28,442 nt of DNA, from positions 1 through 28,442 of the forward strand of contig CAYJJB010000020.1 in NCBI GenBank assembly GCA_964370405.1, given 5' to 3'. The stretch comes from SIG603 sp964370405 (GTDB taxonomy: Bacteria > Bacillota > Clostridia > Oscillospirales > Acutalibacteraceae). A program made the position numbers and the translations under genes. This document shows, in pieces, positions 16,330 to 23,083 of this stretch. Every line of letters starts with the position of its first letter. The stretch's first letter is position 1. The notes beneath the pieces are model-generated. The model had not been told where the DNA came from. It saw only the letters and a program-made list of their open reading frames with translations, and searched no databases.

Positions 16330-16398
16330 TTAGGTGTAGTAGGGAACTAAGTTTATATCTTCTAAGTGAAAAGTTATGGTGAAAATCCTACAGATTTT
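16330..16398 (+). repeat. Structured intergenic repeat, copy 3 (degenerate fragment)
   Basis: GTGTAGTAGGGAAC (16334 onward) resembles the inner part of the repeat family and AAAAGTTATGGTGAAAATCC (from about 16369) its end. The end hairpin is present as AAAATC-CTACA-GATTTT (16382-16398). The order of parts is rearranged compared with the full copies, so this is a decayed fragment abutting the stop of the Xre gene. Confidence 0.5.
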
Positions 16399-16650
16399 TT
16401 ATAAAGCATTTAAATCCACCTCATCTCCTAAATATAACTTTCTTTTTTTAGGTAGAAGAATTTCATCAGTAGTTACTTGGTAAAATTTTGCAAGAGCAAT
16501 TACCGATTGTATACTAGGTAAAATTCTACCTGTTTCATAATAACTATATGCTGAACGTGTCAAATTAAGTAAATCGGCAATTTGCTGTTGTGTTTTATTA
16601 TGTTTAATACGTAGTTTTTTTAATCGCTTACATAAATTTTTATCAACCAT
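16399..16650 (-). CDS. Xre-family helix-turn-helix regulator
   Basis: This 83-residue protein is a compact Cro/CI-type DNA-binding regulator. The HTH covers about residues 8-62: LKKLRIKHNKTQQQIADLL forms the first helices, NLTRSAYSYYETGRILPS the recognition helix and turn, and VIALAKFYQVTTDEIL the closing helices. A short charged tail (KKRKLYLGDEVDLNAL) follows, too short for a ligand-binding domain. The ATG at 16650 follows GGAGGTG; the longer reading frame to 16698 runs across the promoter and is unlikely. It has a consensus promoter made of repeats of TTGACTAT, suggesting that it binds and represses its own promoter. It diverges from another small HTH gene. Confidence 0.93.
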   Translation of the reverse strand: MVDKNLCKRLKKLRIKHNKTQQQIADLLNLTRSAYSYYETGRILPSIQSVIALAKFYQVTTDEILLPKKRKLYLGDEVDLNAL

Positions 16651-16669
16651 AATATTCACCTCCAAATTA

Positions 16670-16698
16670 ATTATAGTCAATATATTAAGCATAGTCAA
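16670..16698 (-). promoter_or_regulatory. Consensus promoter of the Xre gene with repeated TTGACTAT motif
   Basis: On the minus strand TTGACT (16698-16693) and a perfect TATAAT (16675-16670) are 17 bases apart. TTGACTAT occurs twice, 18 bases apart, once as the -35 box and once overlapping the -10 box. A related inverted half-site, AACTATGAC, lies at 16705-16713. This is the arrangement expected for an operator of an autoregulated Xre repressor and would also cover the divergent gene. Confidence 0.75.
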
Positions 16699-16735
16699 TA
16701 GATAAACTATGACATAATATCATTGAGGTGATATT

Positions 16736-16936
16736 ATGATAAGTTATAAACCATTTTTTGATACGTTACTAAAGAAAAACTTGACGGAATATTATTTGAT
16801 ATATAAACAGGGGGTGTCATCAAACACTATTCATAGAATGAAACATGGTATGGCAATAAATACAAAGACAATAGAACAGTTTTGTTTTATTTTAAACTGT
16901 GAAGTTTCTGATATAATTAAGTATATACCCGATTAA
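16736..16936 (+). CDS. Small Xre-type HTH protein (YozG-like)
   Basis: A 66-residue protein made up of a single HTH domain of the HTH_26/YozG kind: YKPFFDTLLKKNLTEYYLIY, then GVSSNTIHRMKHGMAINTKT as turn and recognition helix, and IEQFCFILNCEVSDIIKYIPD, whose CEVSDII is typical of the family. Such proteins usually control their own locus or a neighbouring gene. The ATG follows GAGGTG at 16725-16730. It diverges from the other Xre gene, with 85 bases between the starts, and its stop is immediately followed by a terminator identical to the one after the transketolase operon. Confidence 0.88.
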   Translation: MISYKPFFDTLLKKNLTEYYLIYKQGVSSNTIHRMKHGMAINTKTIEQFCFILNCEVSDIIKYIPD

Positions 16937-16958
16937 AGAGCCGAAAGGCTCTTTTTTA
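16935..16958 (+). terminator. Terminator of the small HTH gene, identical to that at 16304
   Basis: AAAGAGCC-GAAA-GGCTCTTTTTTA repeats the sequence of 16304-16327 base for base. It overlaps the stop codon of the HTH gene. Confidence 0.92.
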
Positions 16959-16998
16959 AATTCTACTCCATATAGGAAAATATACAACTTTTTACAAA

Positions 16999-17027
16999 TT
17001 GACTAAAATACAAAAAGATGCTATAAT
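16999..17027 (+). promoter_or_regulatory. Sigma-A promoter of the zinc-ribbon/TPM operon
   Basis: TTGACT (16999-17004) and TATAAT (17022-17027) are separated by 17 bases, 35 bases before the start codon. Confidence 0.85.
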
Positions 17028-17062
17028 TTCCTAAATATGAAATTAATTGGGAGGGTGATTTT

Positions 17063-18169
17063 ATGGCAACACAAGTTACAAATCATAAGTGTCCGGCGTG
17101 TGGCGGGCCAATGCATTTTGATAGCCAAATTGGAAAGTTAAAATGTGATTATTGCGACAGCGTGTTTGAAGTTGCGGAAATTGAAAAAATGTATGCCGAA
17201 AAAGAAGAAAAGGCAACAGATGCATTTAATAAAGAGGAAAATACAGAAGATGCTTGGTCCACTGAACATTTAAATACAGATTGGGGAGAAGACGGAGAGC
17301 ACATGCGTGCATATTCTTGTCCTTCTTGCGGCGCTGAGGTAATTTGCGATGAAACTACAGCGGCTACAAGCTGTGTTTACTGTGGAAATCCAACAGTTAT
17401 ACCTGGTCAATTTTCAGGAGCAATTAAACCTGATTATGTTATTCCGTTTGAAATTGATAAAGAGATGGCAAAAGCGGCGCTTAAAAAGCATTACAAAGGC
17501 AAATTTTTGCTACCTAAGTCTTTCTCACAGGAAAATCATATAGAAGAAATTAAGGGCGTTTACGTGCCAGTATGGCTGTTTAATGGTAGTGCTCATGCAG
17601 ATGTAAGCTACCATGCAACTAGCAGCAGCACAAGAACCTCAGGCGACTACAGAATAACCACAACAAGGCATTTTAATGTGCATAGGGCAGGCACAGTTGA
17701 ATTTGAAAAAATTCCTGTAGATGGCTCAAGCAAAATGCCTGATGATCATATGGAATCTATAGAGCCTTATGATTATGAAAAACTTAAAGAGTTTTCAACC
17801 GCATATATGCCAGGCTTTTTAGCAGATAAATACGATGTTACTATAGAGCACTGCACACCACGTGCGGACCAACGTGCTGTAAACTCTGCTCTTGAAGTTA
17901 TGAGAAATAGTGTAAAGGGTTATGGCACATGCACAGAAACTTCCAGAGATGTAAAGCTTTTTAGAGGTGATGTAAAATATGCAATGACACCTGTTTGGCT
18001 TTTAAGCACAAGATATAAAAACAAACCACATCTATTTGCAATGAACGGGCAAACAGGAAAATTTGTAGGCGATTTGCCTATTTCTTGGGGAAGATTTTGG
18101 GGACTTGTGTCCGCAGTAACAGGTGGATTAGCTGCACTTGCAAGCCTTGTTTATCTGTTTTTAATGTAA
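17063..18169 (+). CDS. Double zinc-ribbon membrane protein
   Basis: This 368-residue protein has two zinc ribbons. The first uses Cys10/Cys13 (CPACGG) and Cys28/Cys31 (CDYCD); the second uses Cys86/Cys89 (CPSCG) and Cys104/Cys107 (CVYCGNP). An acidic linker joins them. Then comes a beta-rich domain (from about 115, YVIPFEIDKEMAKAALKKHY, GVYVPVWLFNGSAHADVSY) and one C-terminal membrane helix (about 345-367). Proteins of this kind are widespread in Firmicutes with no established function. The ATG follows GGGAGGGTG. The TPM-domain gene starts 12 bases after the stop, and the two recur together in many genomes as far as I recall, suggesting a shared membrane task, perhaps protein quality control. 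Confidence 0.9.
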   Translation: MATQVTNHKCPACGGPMHFDSQIGKLKCDYCDSVFEVAEIEKMYAEKEEKATDAFNKEENTEDAWSTEHLNTDWGEDGEHMRAYSCPSCGAEVICDETTAATSCVYCGNPTVIPGQFSGAIKPDYVIPFEIDKEMAKAALKKHYKGKFLLPKSFSQENHIEEIKGVYVPVWLFNGSAHADVSYHATSSSTRTSGDYRITTTRHFNVHRAGTVEFEKIPVDGSSKMPDDHMESIEPYDYEKLKEFSTAYMPGFLADKYDVTIEHCTPRADQRAVNSALEVMRNSVKGYGTCTETSRDVKLFRGDVKYAMTPVWLLSTRYKNKPHLFAMNGQTGKFVGDLPISWGRFWGLVSAVTGGLAALASLVYLFLM

Positions 18170-18181
18170 GGAGGGGGACAT

Positions 18182-19375
18182 ATGAAAAATAGAATTTTTA
18201 CTTTATTTTTAGTCATTTTATTGCCAATTTTTCTAATATCTACTCCTGTTTTTGCAGATAGTGCAGAAGTTGGCGGATTTATAAGAGATCATTCAGATAT
18301 CTTTGACGATGAAGTGGAGGCACAGCTTGAAGTTAAGGCAGAAGCACTTTATAACGAACTTGGGATATCTGTATATCTCATAAGTGCAAACGATGCAGAT
18401 GAAACCACGGTGGATGAAGGGGCAAACCAATATGCGGTTGATAATGGAATTACAATGGATGACACTGCATATATTCTTTACTTTAACACAGCAACTAGGA
18501 ATTTTATAAGTATTTTTAATGAGCTGTACGTGTCAAAGGCCGCTGTAGAGGTGATGGACATCGAACTTATAAAATTGTGGTCTGATATGAGATATAACGA
18601 CGGTGCAGGATATTATATCGACACAGTGTCAAGTGTAATTCGTGGCGATTTAGATTTGTCGGTACAAGACACGCAGCCTGATGATATAAAGGCAAGTTAT
18701 GTTATGGATACAGCGGGACTTTTGTCAGCAGAGCAAGTGGCAACACTAGAAGCAAGAATGTCAGAATTTGCTTTAGAAGAAACTTTTGGAATTTACATAC
18801 TTACAGTAGATGACTTTACACAGCTTTATGGCTACACAGACCCATGGGATACTGTTACACAGTTTTACTCAGATAAAAACCTTGGTGTAGGTGATGGCAA
18901 AGACGGATTTATTTTAATGCTTAGCATGGATGACAGAGATTATGCAAATGCAATCTATGGCGACAAAGCACATGCTATCTTTGATGATGACGCAATGGAC
19001 AGCGTTATAGACAGCATACTTGATGACTTAGGCGATGATGACTGGTATGGCGCATTTGACCAGTATGTTGACTCTGTAATATACGAATTTGGGCCTGTTG
19101 GTGAAATTATTTCGGTTGTGTTTATAACAATAGGTTCGTTTGCAATAGCTTTAATTGTTGGATTTACTTTTAAAGGACAGCTTAAAAGTGTTGCAAAAAA
19201 ACACTCTGCCTCAGAGTATGTTCCTTTTGGCGGAGTTGACATGATAGCATCAACAGATGTATTTACACATACAACAGAAACACGTACAAAAATTGTAAAA
19301 AGCAGCGGCGGAGGCGGCGGAAGCGGCTCTGGAAGAAGCGGCGGCGGTTTCTCAGGCGGAAGCGGCAAATTTTAA
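18182..19375 (+). CDS. Tandem TPM-domain membrane protein with Gly-rich tail
   Basis: A 397-residue exported protein. An N-terminal signal sequence (hydrophobic stretch to about residue 25, likely cut after VFA) precedes two TPM-type domains. The first is at about 28-160 (FIRDHSDIFDDEVEAQLEVK, ELGISVYLISANDADET, DDTAYILYFNT). The second is at about 170-295 (VMDTAGLLSAEQVATLEARM, FGIYILTVDDF, GDGKDGFILMLSMDDRDY). A membrane helix follows (about 300-322), then a cytosolic tail ending in GGGGGSGSGRSGGGFSGGSG. TPM domains (YgcG/TLP18.3/Psb32/MOLO-1) are tied to membrane protein repair or assembly and show phosphatase activity in one plant case. Two domains in one chain are less usual than one. 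It follows AAGGAGG and ends at a strong bidirectional terminator. Confidence 0.92.
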   Translation: MKNRIFTLFLVILLPIFLISTPVFADSAEVGGFIRDHSDIFDDEVEAQLEVKAEALYNELGISVYLISANDADETTVDEGANQYAVDNGITMDDTAYILYFNTATRNFISIFNELYVSKAAVEVMDIELIKLWSDMRYNDGAGYYIDTVSSVIRGDLDLSVQDTQPDDIKASYVMDTAGLLSAEQVATLEARMSEFALEETFGIYILTVDDFTQLYGYTDPWDTVTQFYSDKNLGVGDGKDGFILMLSMDDRDYANAIYGDKAHAIFDDDAMDSVIDSILDDLGDDDWYGAFDQYVDSVIYEFGPVGEIISVVFITIGSFAIALIVGFTFKGQLKSVAKKHSASEYVPFGGVDMIASTDVFTHTTETRTKIVKSSGGGGGSGSGRSGGGFSGGSGKF

Positions 19376-19386
19376 TTAAATTGTAA

Positions 19387-19425
19387 AAACAGTCACAAAT
19401 GGTAGTTAATCATTTGTGACTGTTT
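19387..19425. terminator. Bidirectional terminator between the TPM gene and murC
   Basis: AAACAGTCACAAATG and CATTTGTGACTGTTT form a perfect 15-base-pair stem with a nine-base loop. T-rich sequence follows on both strands, and the two genes converge here. Confidence 0.95.
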
Positions 19426-19429
19426 CGTT

Positions 19430-20803
19430 TTATCTGTTTTTGTATTTCTCAACTATTAAATTAGCACATTTATAAATATCGCCACCACCCATAGTGAGGA
19501 TTAAATCGTTTTCCTGTGCCTTTGACATTACGTAATCTGCAATTTCTTCAAATGAAGAGAAATGGCAGCTTCCCTCAATTTTGTCTTCTAGGTCTTGAGT
19601 GCTAATTCCATAAACATTTTCTTCTCTTACCGCTAGAATTTCTGTCATAATTACATGCTCTGGAATAGATAAGGCCTGTGCAAATTCGTCTAAATGGTTA
19701 TAAGTTCTTGAATAGGTATGAGGCTGAAATATTGCCCATACCTCGTTATATCCCATTTTAGAGGCAGAATTTAGTATGGCAGAAAGTTCTGTAGGGTGAT
19801 GTGCAAAGTCATCCGCAACGGTCACTCCGTCAAATTTTCCTAAAATTTCAAATCGCCTGTGAACGCCTACAAAGCTTTCAAGCGCTTCTTTTATGTATTT
19901 TGGCTCTACACCCATGCTGTGCGCTGTGGCAGCTGCAGCAAGTGCGTTTTCCATATTATGCTCTCCTGGCACCTGTAAATTAATCTCACAAAGCATTACT
20001 CCTTTATGGGTTAGAGTAAAAGTTTCGCAAGCGGTGTCCACTGGATTTAATTTTGTAGGGTAATAATCGTTTTTATCAGTTTTGCCAAAGCTTACAAGCG
20101 AAGCGTTTGTAAGGCCTGACACAGCTTCTACGGTGTTTTGGTTATCACCGTTATAAATTATCGTGTTACTTGTCTGGCTTGAAAATTGTCTAAAGGATTT
20201 AATTATGTTTTCAAGTGTTTTAAAATAATCCAAATGGTCGGCATCAATATTTGTTATAACGCAGATACTTGGGTGAATTTGCAAAAATGTGTCTACATAT
20301 TCACACGCCTCACACACCATATGTTCTGAATTGCCTATTCGGCTGTTACTGTTAATTGAAGGAAGTTTTCCACCTATAATAGCACTTGGGTCTTTTAAAG
20401 CTGTTATTAAAATCTGGGCAATCATTCCTGTTGTAGAGGTCTTTCCGTGTGTACCAGATATTGCTATAGTATTCTCAAATTTTTTCGTAAGCATACCAAG
20501 AACTACAGAGCGCTCTAAAGTGGGTATGTTTTGTTCACGTGCGGCAATAAGCTCTGGGTTGTCATCTTTTGCAGCGGCTGTATAAACAACAAGTTCACAA
20601 TCGCCAATATTTTCTGCACTGTGGCCGATAAATACATTGATATTATTGCTAATAAGTTTTTTTACAGTTTCAGACTCAGATATGTCTGAACCGGTTATTT
20701 CATAACCCATTCCTTTTAATATTTCTGCCATAGGGCACATGCCAGATCCACCAATGCCCACAAAGTGTAATTTTTTTACTTTATCTAAAATAGTATTATT
20801 CAT
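19430..20803 (-). CDS. murC: UDP-N-acetylmuramate--L-alanine ligase MurC
   Basis: This 457-residue cytosolic ligase joins L-alanine to UDP-MurNAc using ATP, the first step of the peptide side chain of peptidoglycan. The N-terminal Rossmann-like domain starts with KLHFVGIGGSGMCPMAEILK, the central domain has the P-loop AISGTHGKTSTTGM (114-127), and HLDYFKTLENI, GVHRRFE and DDFAHHPTE follow. The C-terminal domain has IFQPHTYSRT. The ATG at 20803 follows GGAG at nine bases; an in-frame start at 20818 overlaps that site. It stands alone, apart from any dcw cluster, as is common in Clostridia. A promoter-like ATTATA (TATAAT on the minus strand) lies at 20838-20843 with a weak -35. Confidence 0.97.
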   Translation of the reverse strand: MNNTILDKVKKLHFVGIGGSGMCPMAEILKGMGYEITGSDISESETVKKLISNNINVFIGHSAENIGDCELVVYTAAAKDDNPELIAAREQNIPTLERSVVLGMLTKKFENTIAISGTHGKTSTTGMIAQILITALKDPSAIIGGKLPSINSNSRIGNSEHMVCEACEYVDTFLQIHPSICVITNIDADHLDYFKTLENIIKSFRQFSSQTSNTIIYNGDNQNTVEAVSGLTNASLVSFGKTDKNDYYPTKLNPVDTACETFTLTHKGVMLCEINLQVPGEHNMENALAAAATAHSMGVEPKYIKEALESFVGVHRRFEILGKFDGVTVADDFAHHPTELSAILNSASKMGYNEVWAIFQPHTYSRTYNHLDEFAQALSIPEHVIMTEILAVREENVYGISTQDLEDKIEGSCHFSSFEEIADYVMSKAQENDLILTMGGGDIYKCANLIVEKYKNR

Positions 20804-20912
20804 AATTCTTAACTCCAAATTTTATAGTATCCTATCTATTATATTGCTAAAACGAGAAAAAATAAATACCTTTAAGAAAAAAATATAAAAAATATTATCT
20901 GAAATGCAGTTT

Positions 20913-20936
20913 TAGGCATATAATGTGTTATGCCTA
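20913..20936 (+). promoter_or_regulatory. Palindrome overlapping a sporulation-type -10 box upstream of dpaA
   Basis: TAGGCATA (20913-20920) and TATGCCTA (20929-20936) form a perfect eight-base inverted repeat around an eight-base centre. CATATAAT (20917-20924) matches the sigma-E -10 consensus (CATAYAMT) and is close to the sigma-K one. A -35 at the usual spacing is not clear. The arms contain TAGGC, which resembles a GerE half-site (TRGGY). dpaA starts 30 bases further on. The palindrome is seen directly; its regulatory role is inferred. Confidence 0.5.
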
Positions 20937-20966
20937 TTAAAAATTTTGAAAGGCCTGATAGTAAAG

Positions 20967-21815
20967 ATGAGAATGACATTTGGTATTATTGGAGGAGATA
21001 AAAGGCAACTCCACCTTGCAAGCTCACTTATGAAAGATGGGTTTTTGGTATATGTTTGTGGGTTTGAAATGTATGAGCACACATCAAGTTTTAAAGAGTT
21101 ATCTCTTGAGAGCATTTTTAGAGAATGCGATAGTATAATTTTGCCATTACCTGCGACAAAAGATGGCAAAAATATATTTGCTCCATACAGCAGTAAAGAA
21201 ATAGCAGTAGATAATAAATTTATAATATCTCTTAAAAATAAAAGCGTATATGGCGGATATATGAGCAGACTGCTTGTGAAAAATTCTTTATGGGACGAAA
21301 TTGATGTAGGAGATTATTATTTAAGGGAAGAGTTTGCAATAAAAAATGCAGTGCCAACAGCTGAGGGCGCACTGGCAATTGCAATAAATGAATATGAAGG
21401 TGTAGTAAGCGGTGCAAAGTGCCTTGTCACAGGATATGGAAGGATAGGGAAGATACTAACTAATTATCTTATGGGAATAGGCGCAAAAGTATGTGTTGCA
21501 GCTCGTAAAAATAAAGACTTGGCAATGATTAAAGCGGTGGGGGCAGAGCCTGTTAAGTACAACGACATAGACGGCGATTTTAATATTAATTTAAACACAG
21601 TGCCAGATATAGTAATTGATAATAAAGTCATTGCAAAGTTAAATAAAGACTGCATAATAATAGAGCTTGCAAGCTTGCCAGGTGGAGTTGACAGAAAAGC
21701 TGCAGGAATAAACAATATAAAGATTATAGATGCACAGTCGCTTCCAGGCAAAGTAGCGCCTAAGTCATCAGGGGAATATGTAAAGGAAACAATTTATAAT
21801 ATGATGGAGGAGTAA
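20967..21815 (+). CDS. dpaA: Dipicolinate synthase subunit A (SpoVFA)
   Basis: With DpaB this 282-residue protein turns dihydrodipicolinate or its precursor into dipicolinic acid in the mother cell; calcium dipicolinate then fills the spore core and gives heat resistance. The N-terminal domain starts FGIIGGDKRQLHLASSLMKD and contains CDSIILPLPATKDG. NAVPTAEGALAIAI (127-140) is a family hallmark. The Rossmann motif GYGRIG is at 156-161. Total length is slightly below the Bacillus protein. The start is uncertain: ATG 20967 is preferred, with a GAAAGG 13 bases upstream, and the next ATG (20973) is also possible; 20925 is unlikely because it abuts the -10-like box. dpaB starts two bases after its stop. 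Confidence 0.95.
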   Translation: MRMTFGIIGGDKRQLHLASSLMKDGFLVYVCGFEMYEHTSSFKELSLESIFRECDSIILPLPATKDGKNIFAPYSSKEIAVDNKFIISLKNKSVYGGYMSRLLVKNSLWDEIDVGDYYLREEFAIKNAVPTAEGALAIAINEYEGVVSGAKCLVTGYGRIGKILTNYLMGIGAKVCVAARKNKDLAMIKAVGAEPVKYNDIDGDFNINLNTVPDIVIDNKVIAKLNKDCIIIELASLPGGVDRKAAGINNIKIIDAQSLPGKVAPKSSGEYVKETIYNMMEE

Positions 21816-21817
21816 TC

Positions 21818-22381
21818 ATGTTGAAACTAGGTTTTTCACTATGTGCCTCGTTTTGCTCTTTTGAAACGATTCTTGCTCAAATGGAAGCGCTAAGTAAGAT
21901 TTATGACATCGTTCCAATAATGTCGGAAAATGCATATGAAACCAGCACAAGATTTGGCAAAGCATGTGACATAAGAAAGAAAATTGAGGACATAACAGGT
22001 AAAAATATAATAAGTAGTATAGTAACAGCAGAACCACTGGGTCCTAAGAGAATGGTAGATGTAATGTTAATTGCGCCTTGCACGGGCAATACGGTCGGTA
22101 AACTTGCAAATGGCATTACAGACACTACTGTGACAATGGCGGCTAAATCGTGCCTTAGAATAGGCATACCGACGGTTTTGTGTGTAGCAACAAATGATGG
22201 ACTTGCCGCATCTGCGCAAAATATTGGACGACTTATAAATACGAAAAATATATTTTTTGTTCCAATGCGACAAGACGACCCAATAAAAAAGCCAAGTTCC
22301 TTAGTAGCAGATTTTACAAAAATCTCAGAAACTTTGGAAATGGCAATAAAAAAAGAGCAGATAGAACCGGTGTTTTATTAA
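21818..22381 (+). CDS. dpaB: Dipicolinate synthase subunit B (SpoVFB)
   Basis: This 187-residue flavoprotein-fold subunit (flavodoxin-like, related to phosphopantothenoylcysteine decarboxylase) is the second component of dipicolinate synthase. Typical segments are LGFSLCASFCSFETILAQME at the start, VDVMLIAPCTGNTVGKLANG (the flavoprotein PCTGNT motif), CLRIGIPTVLCVATNDGL and NIFFVPMRQDDPIKKPSSLV near the C-terminus. The ATG lies two bases beyond the dpaA stop and its GGAGG is within the end of dpaA, so the pair is translationally coupled. Unlike the Bacillus spoVF operon, no asd, dapG or dapA follows; a terminator closes the unit. Confidence 0.96.
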   Translation: MLKLGFSLCASFCSFETILAQMEALSKIYDIVPIMSENAYETSTRFGKACDIRKKIEDITGKNIISSIVTAEPLGPKRMVDVMLIAPCTGNTVGKLANGITDTTVTMAAKSCLRIGIPTVLCVATNDGLAASAQNIGRLINTKNIFFVPMRQDDPIKKPSSLVADFTKISETLEMAIKKEQIEPVFY

Positions 22382-22395
22382 TTGAAGATATAAAT

Positions 22396-22436
22396 AAAAA
22401 AATGCGAACGACAAAATTAGTCGCCCGCATTTTTTT
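22396..22436. terminator. Terminator between dpaB and the DM13 lipoprotein gene
   Basis: AAAAAATGCG and CGCATTTTTTT enclose a second stem CGAC/GTCG across a small internal loop, ending in seven T. The genes converge here and the A run on the other side allows use on both strands. Confidence 0.88.
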
Positions 22437-22944
22437 ATGAAAACTCACTTGAATTAAAATCTTCTGAATATTGTAAACACCAAATTGAAGCCGCACTATA
22501 CTGAGAAATGTCAATATCCTCAGCAAAATTTAAAATGACATCTTCATCATTATAATCACCAACGATTATCTCAGTTAAAACTACCTCAAAAACAAATTCT
22601 CCGTTGTCTGACAATGTTCCAAGAGCTATATATACATCAGGTGCTAGTCCGTCATAGCTAAAATTACTTATTTTTACTGTGTTGTCACTAAGTATCTCAA
22701 GAGTTCCAGAAGTGCTGTGCTCACCTGGTTCAAAAACCGCAGTTTTAAGCACACTCGCTCCCTCTTCTTGCAAAGGCTCTTCAGTCGCTTCGGCTTCACC
22801 ACTTTGAGGTTTACTGTCTACTTGAGAGTCTAACTCGCTTTGAGGCGATTGTGAAGCTTTGCTATTTGTATCTATGTCATCTCCATTTTGTGCACAGGCA
22901 GTTAAAAAAATAAACATAACAAATATGACAAAAATTTTGTACAT
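22435..22944 (-). CDS. DM13-domain lipoprotein
   Basis: This 169-residue protein has a lipoprotein signal (hydrophobic stretch then LTAC, modified Cys about residue 17), a Ser/Gln/Glu-rich spacer to about 65, and a C-terminal domain that I assign to DM13: GEHSTSGTLEILSDNTVKIS, NFSYDGLAPDVYIALGTLSD, then AASIWCLQYSEDFNSSEF with the single conserved Cys of the family. DM13 domains are proposed to take part in electron transfer or redox steps, which is not proven for bacterial lipoproteins. The ATG follows GAAAGGA. It converges on dpaB and is separated from pilT by a terminator, so it is probably transcribed alone. Confidence 0.85.
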   Translation of the reverse strand: MYKIFVIFVMFIFLTACAQNGDDIDTNSKASQSPQSELDSQVDSKPQSGEAEATEEPLQEEGASVLKTAVFEPGEHSTSGTLEILSDNTVKISNFSYDGLAPDVYIALGTLSDNGEFVFEVVLTEIIVGDYNDEDVILNFAEDIDISQYSAASIWCLQYSEDFNSSEFS

Positions 22945-23043
22945 TCAATTAATTCCTTTCGTGAAATTATTTTATGTATATATTATACTATAATTATAAA
23001 CCATTGTAAATAAATTATATAGAATATTTTAATGGATAAATAG

Positions 23044-23074
23044 AAAAAACCCGGCTTTTAAAGTCGAGTTTTTT
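23044..23074 (-). terminator. Terminator of the pilus-like operon
   Basis: On the minus strand AAAAC, a mismatch, and CGACTT pair with AAGCCG and GTTTT around a three-base loop, followed by a T run. It lies 10 bases beyond the stop of pilT. Confidence 0.8.
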
Positions 23075-23083
23075 GTAGATTTA

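Noticed and set aside
16301..16958. Integrated mobile element or phage remnant around the HTH pair
   Set aside because: No integrase, transposase or attachment repeat apart from the duplicated terminator; two HTH genes alone do not support the call.
18955..19368. Minus-strand frame opposite the Gly-rich tail of the TPM gene
   Set aside because: The Pro-rich start is the mirror of the Gly repeat; no start signals.
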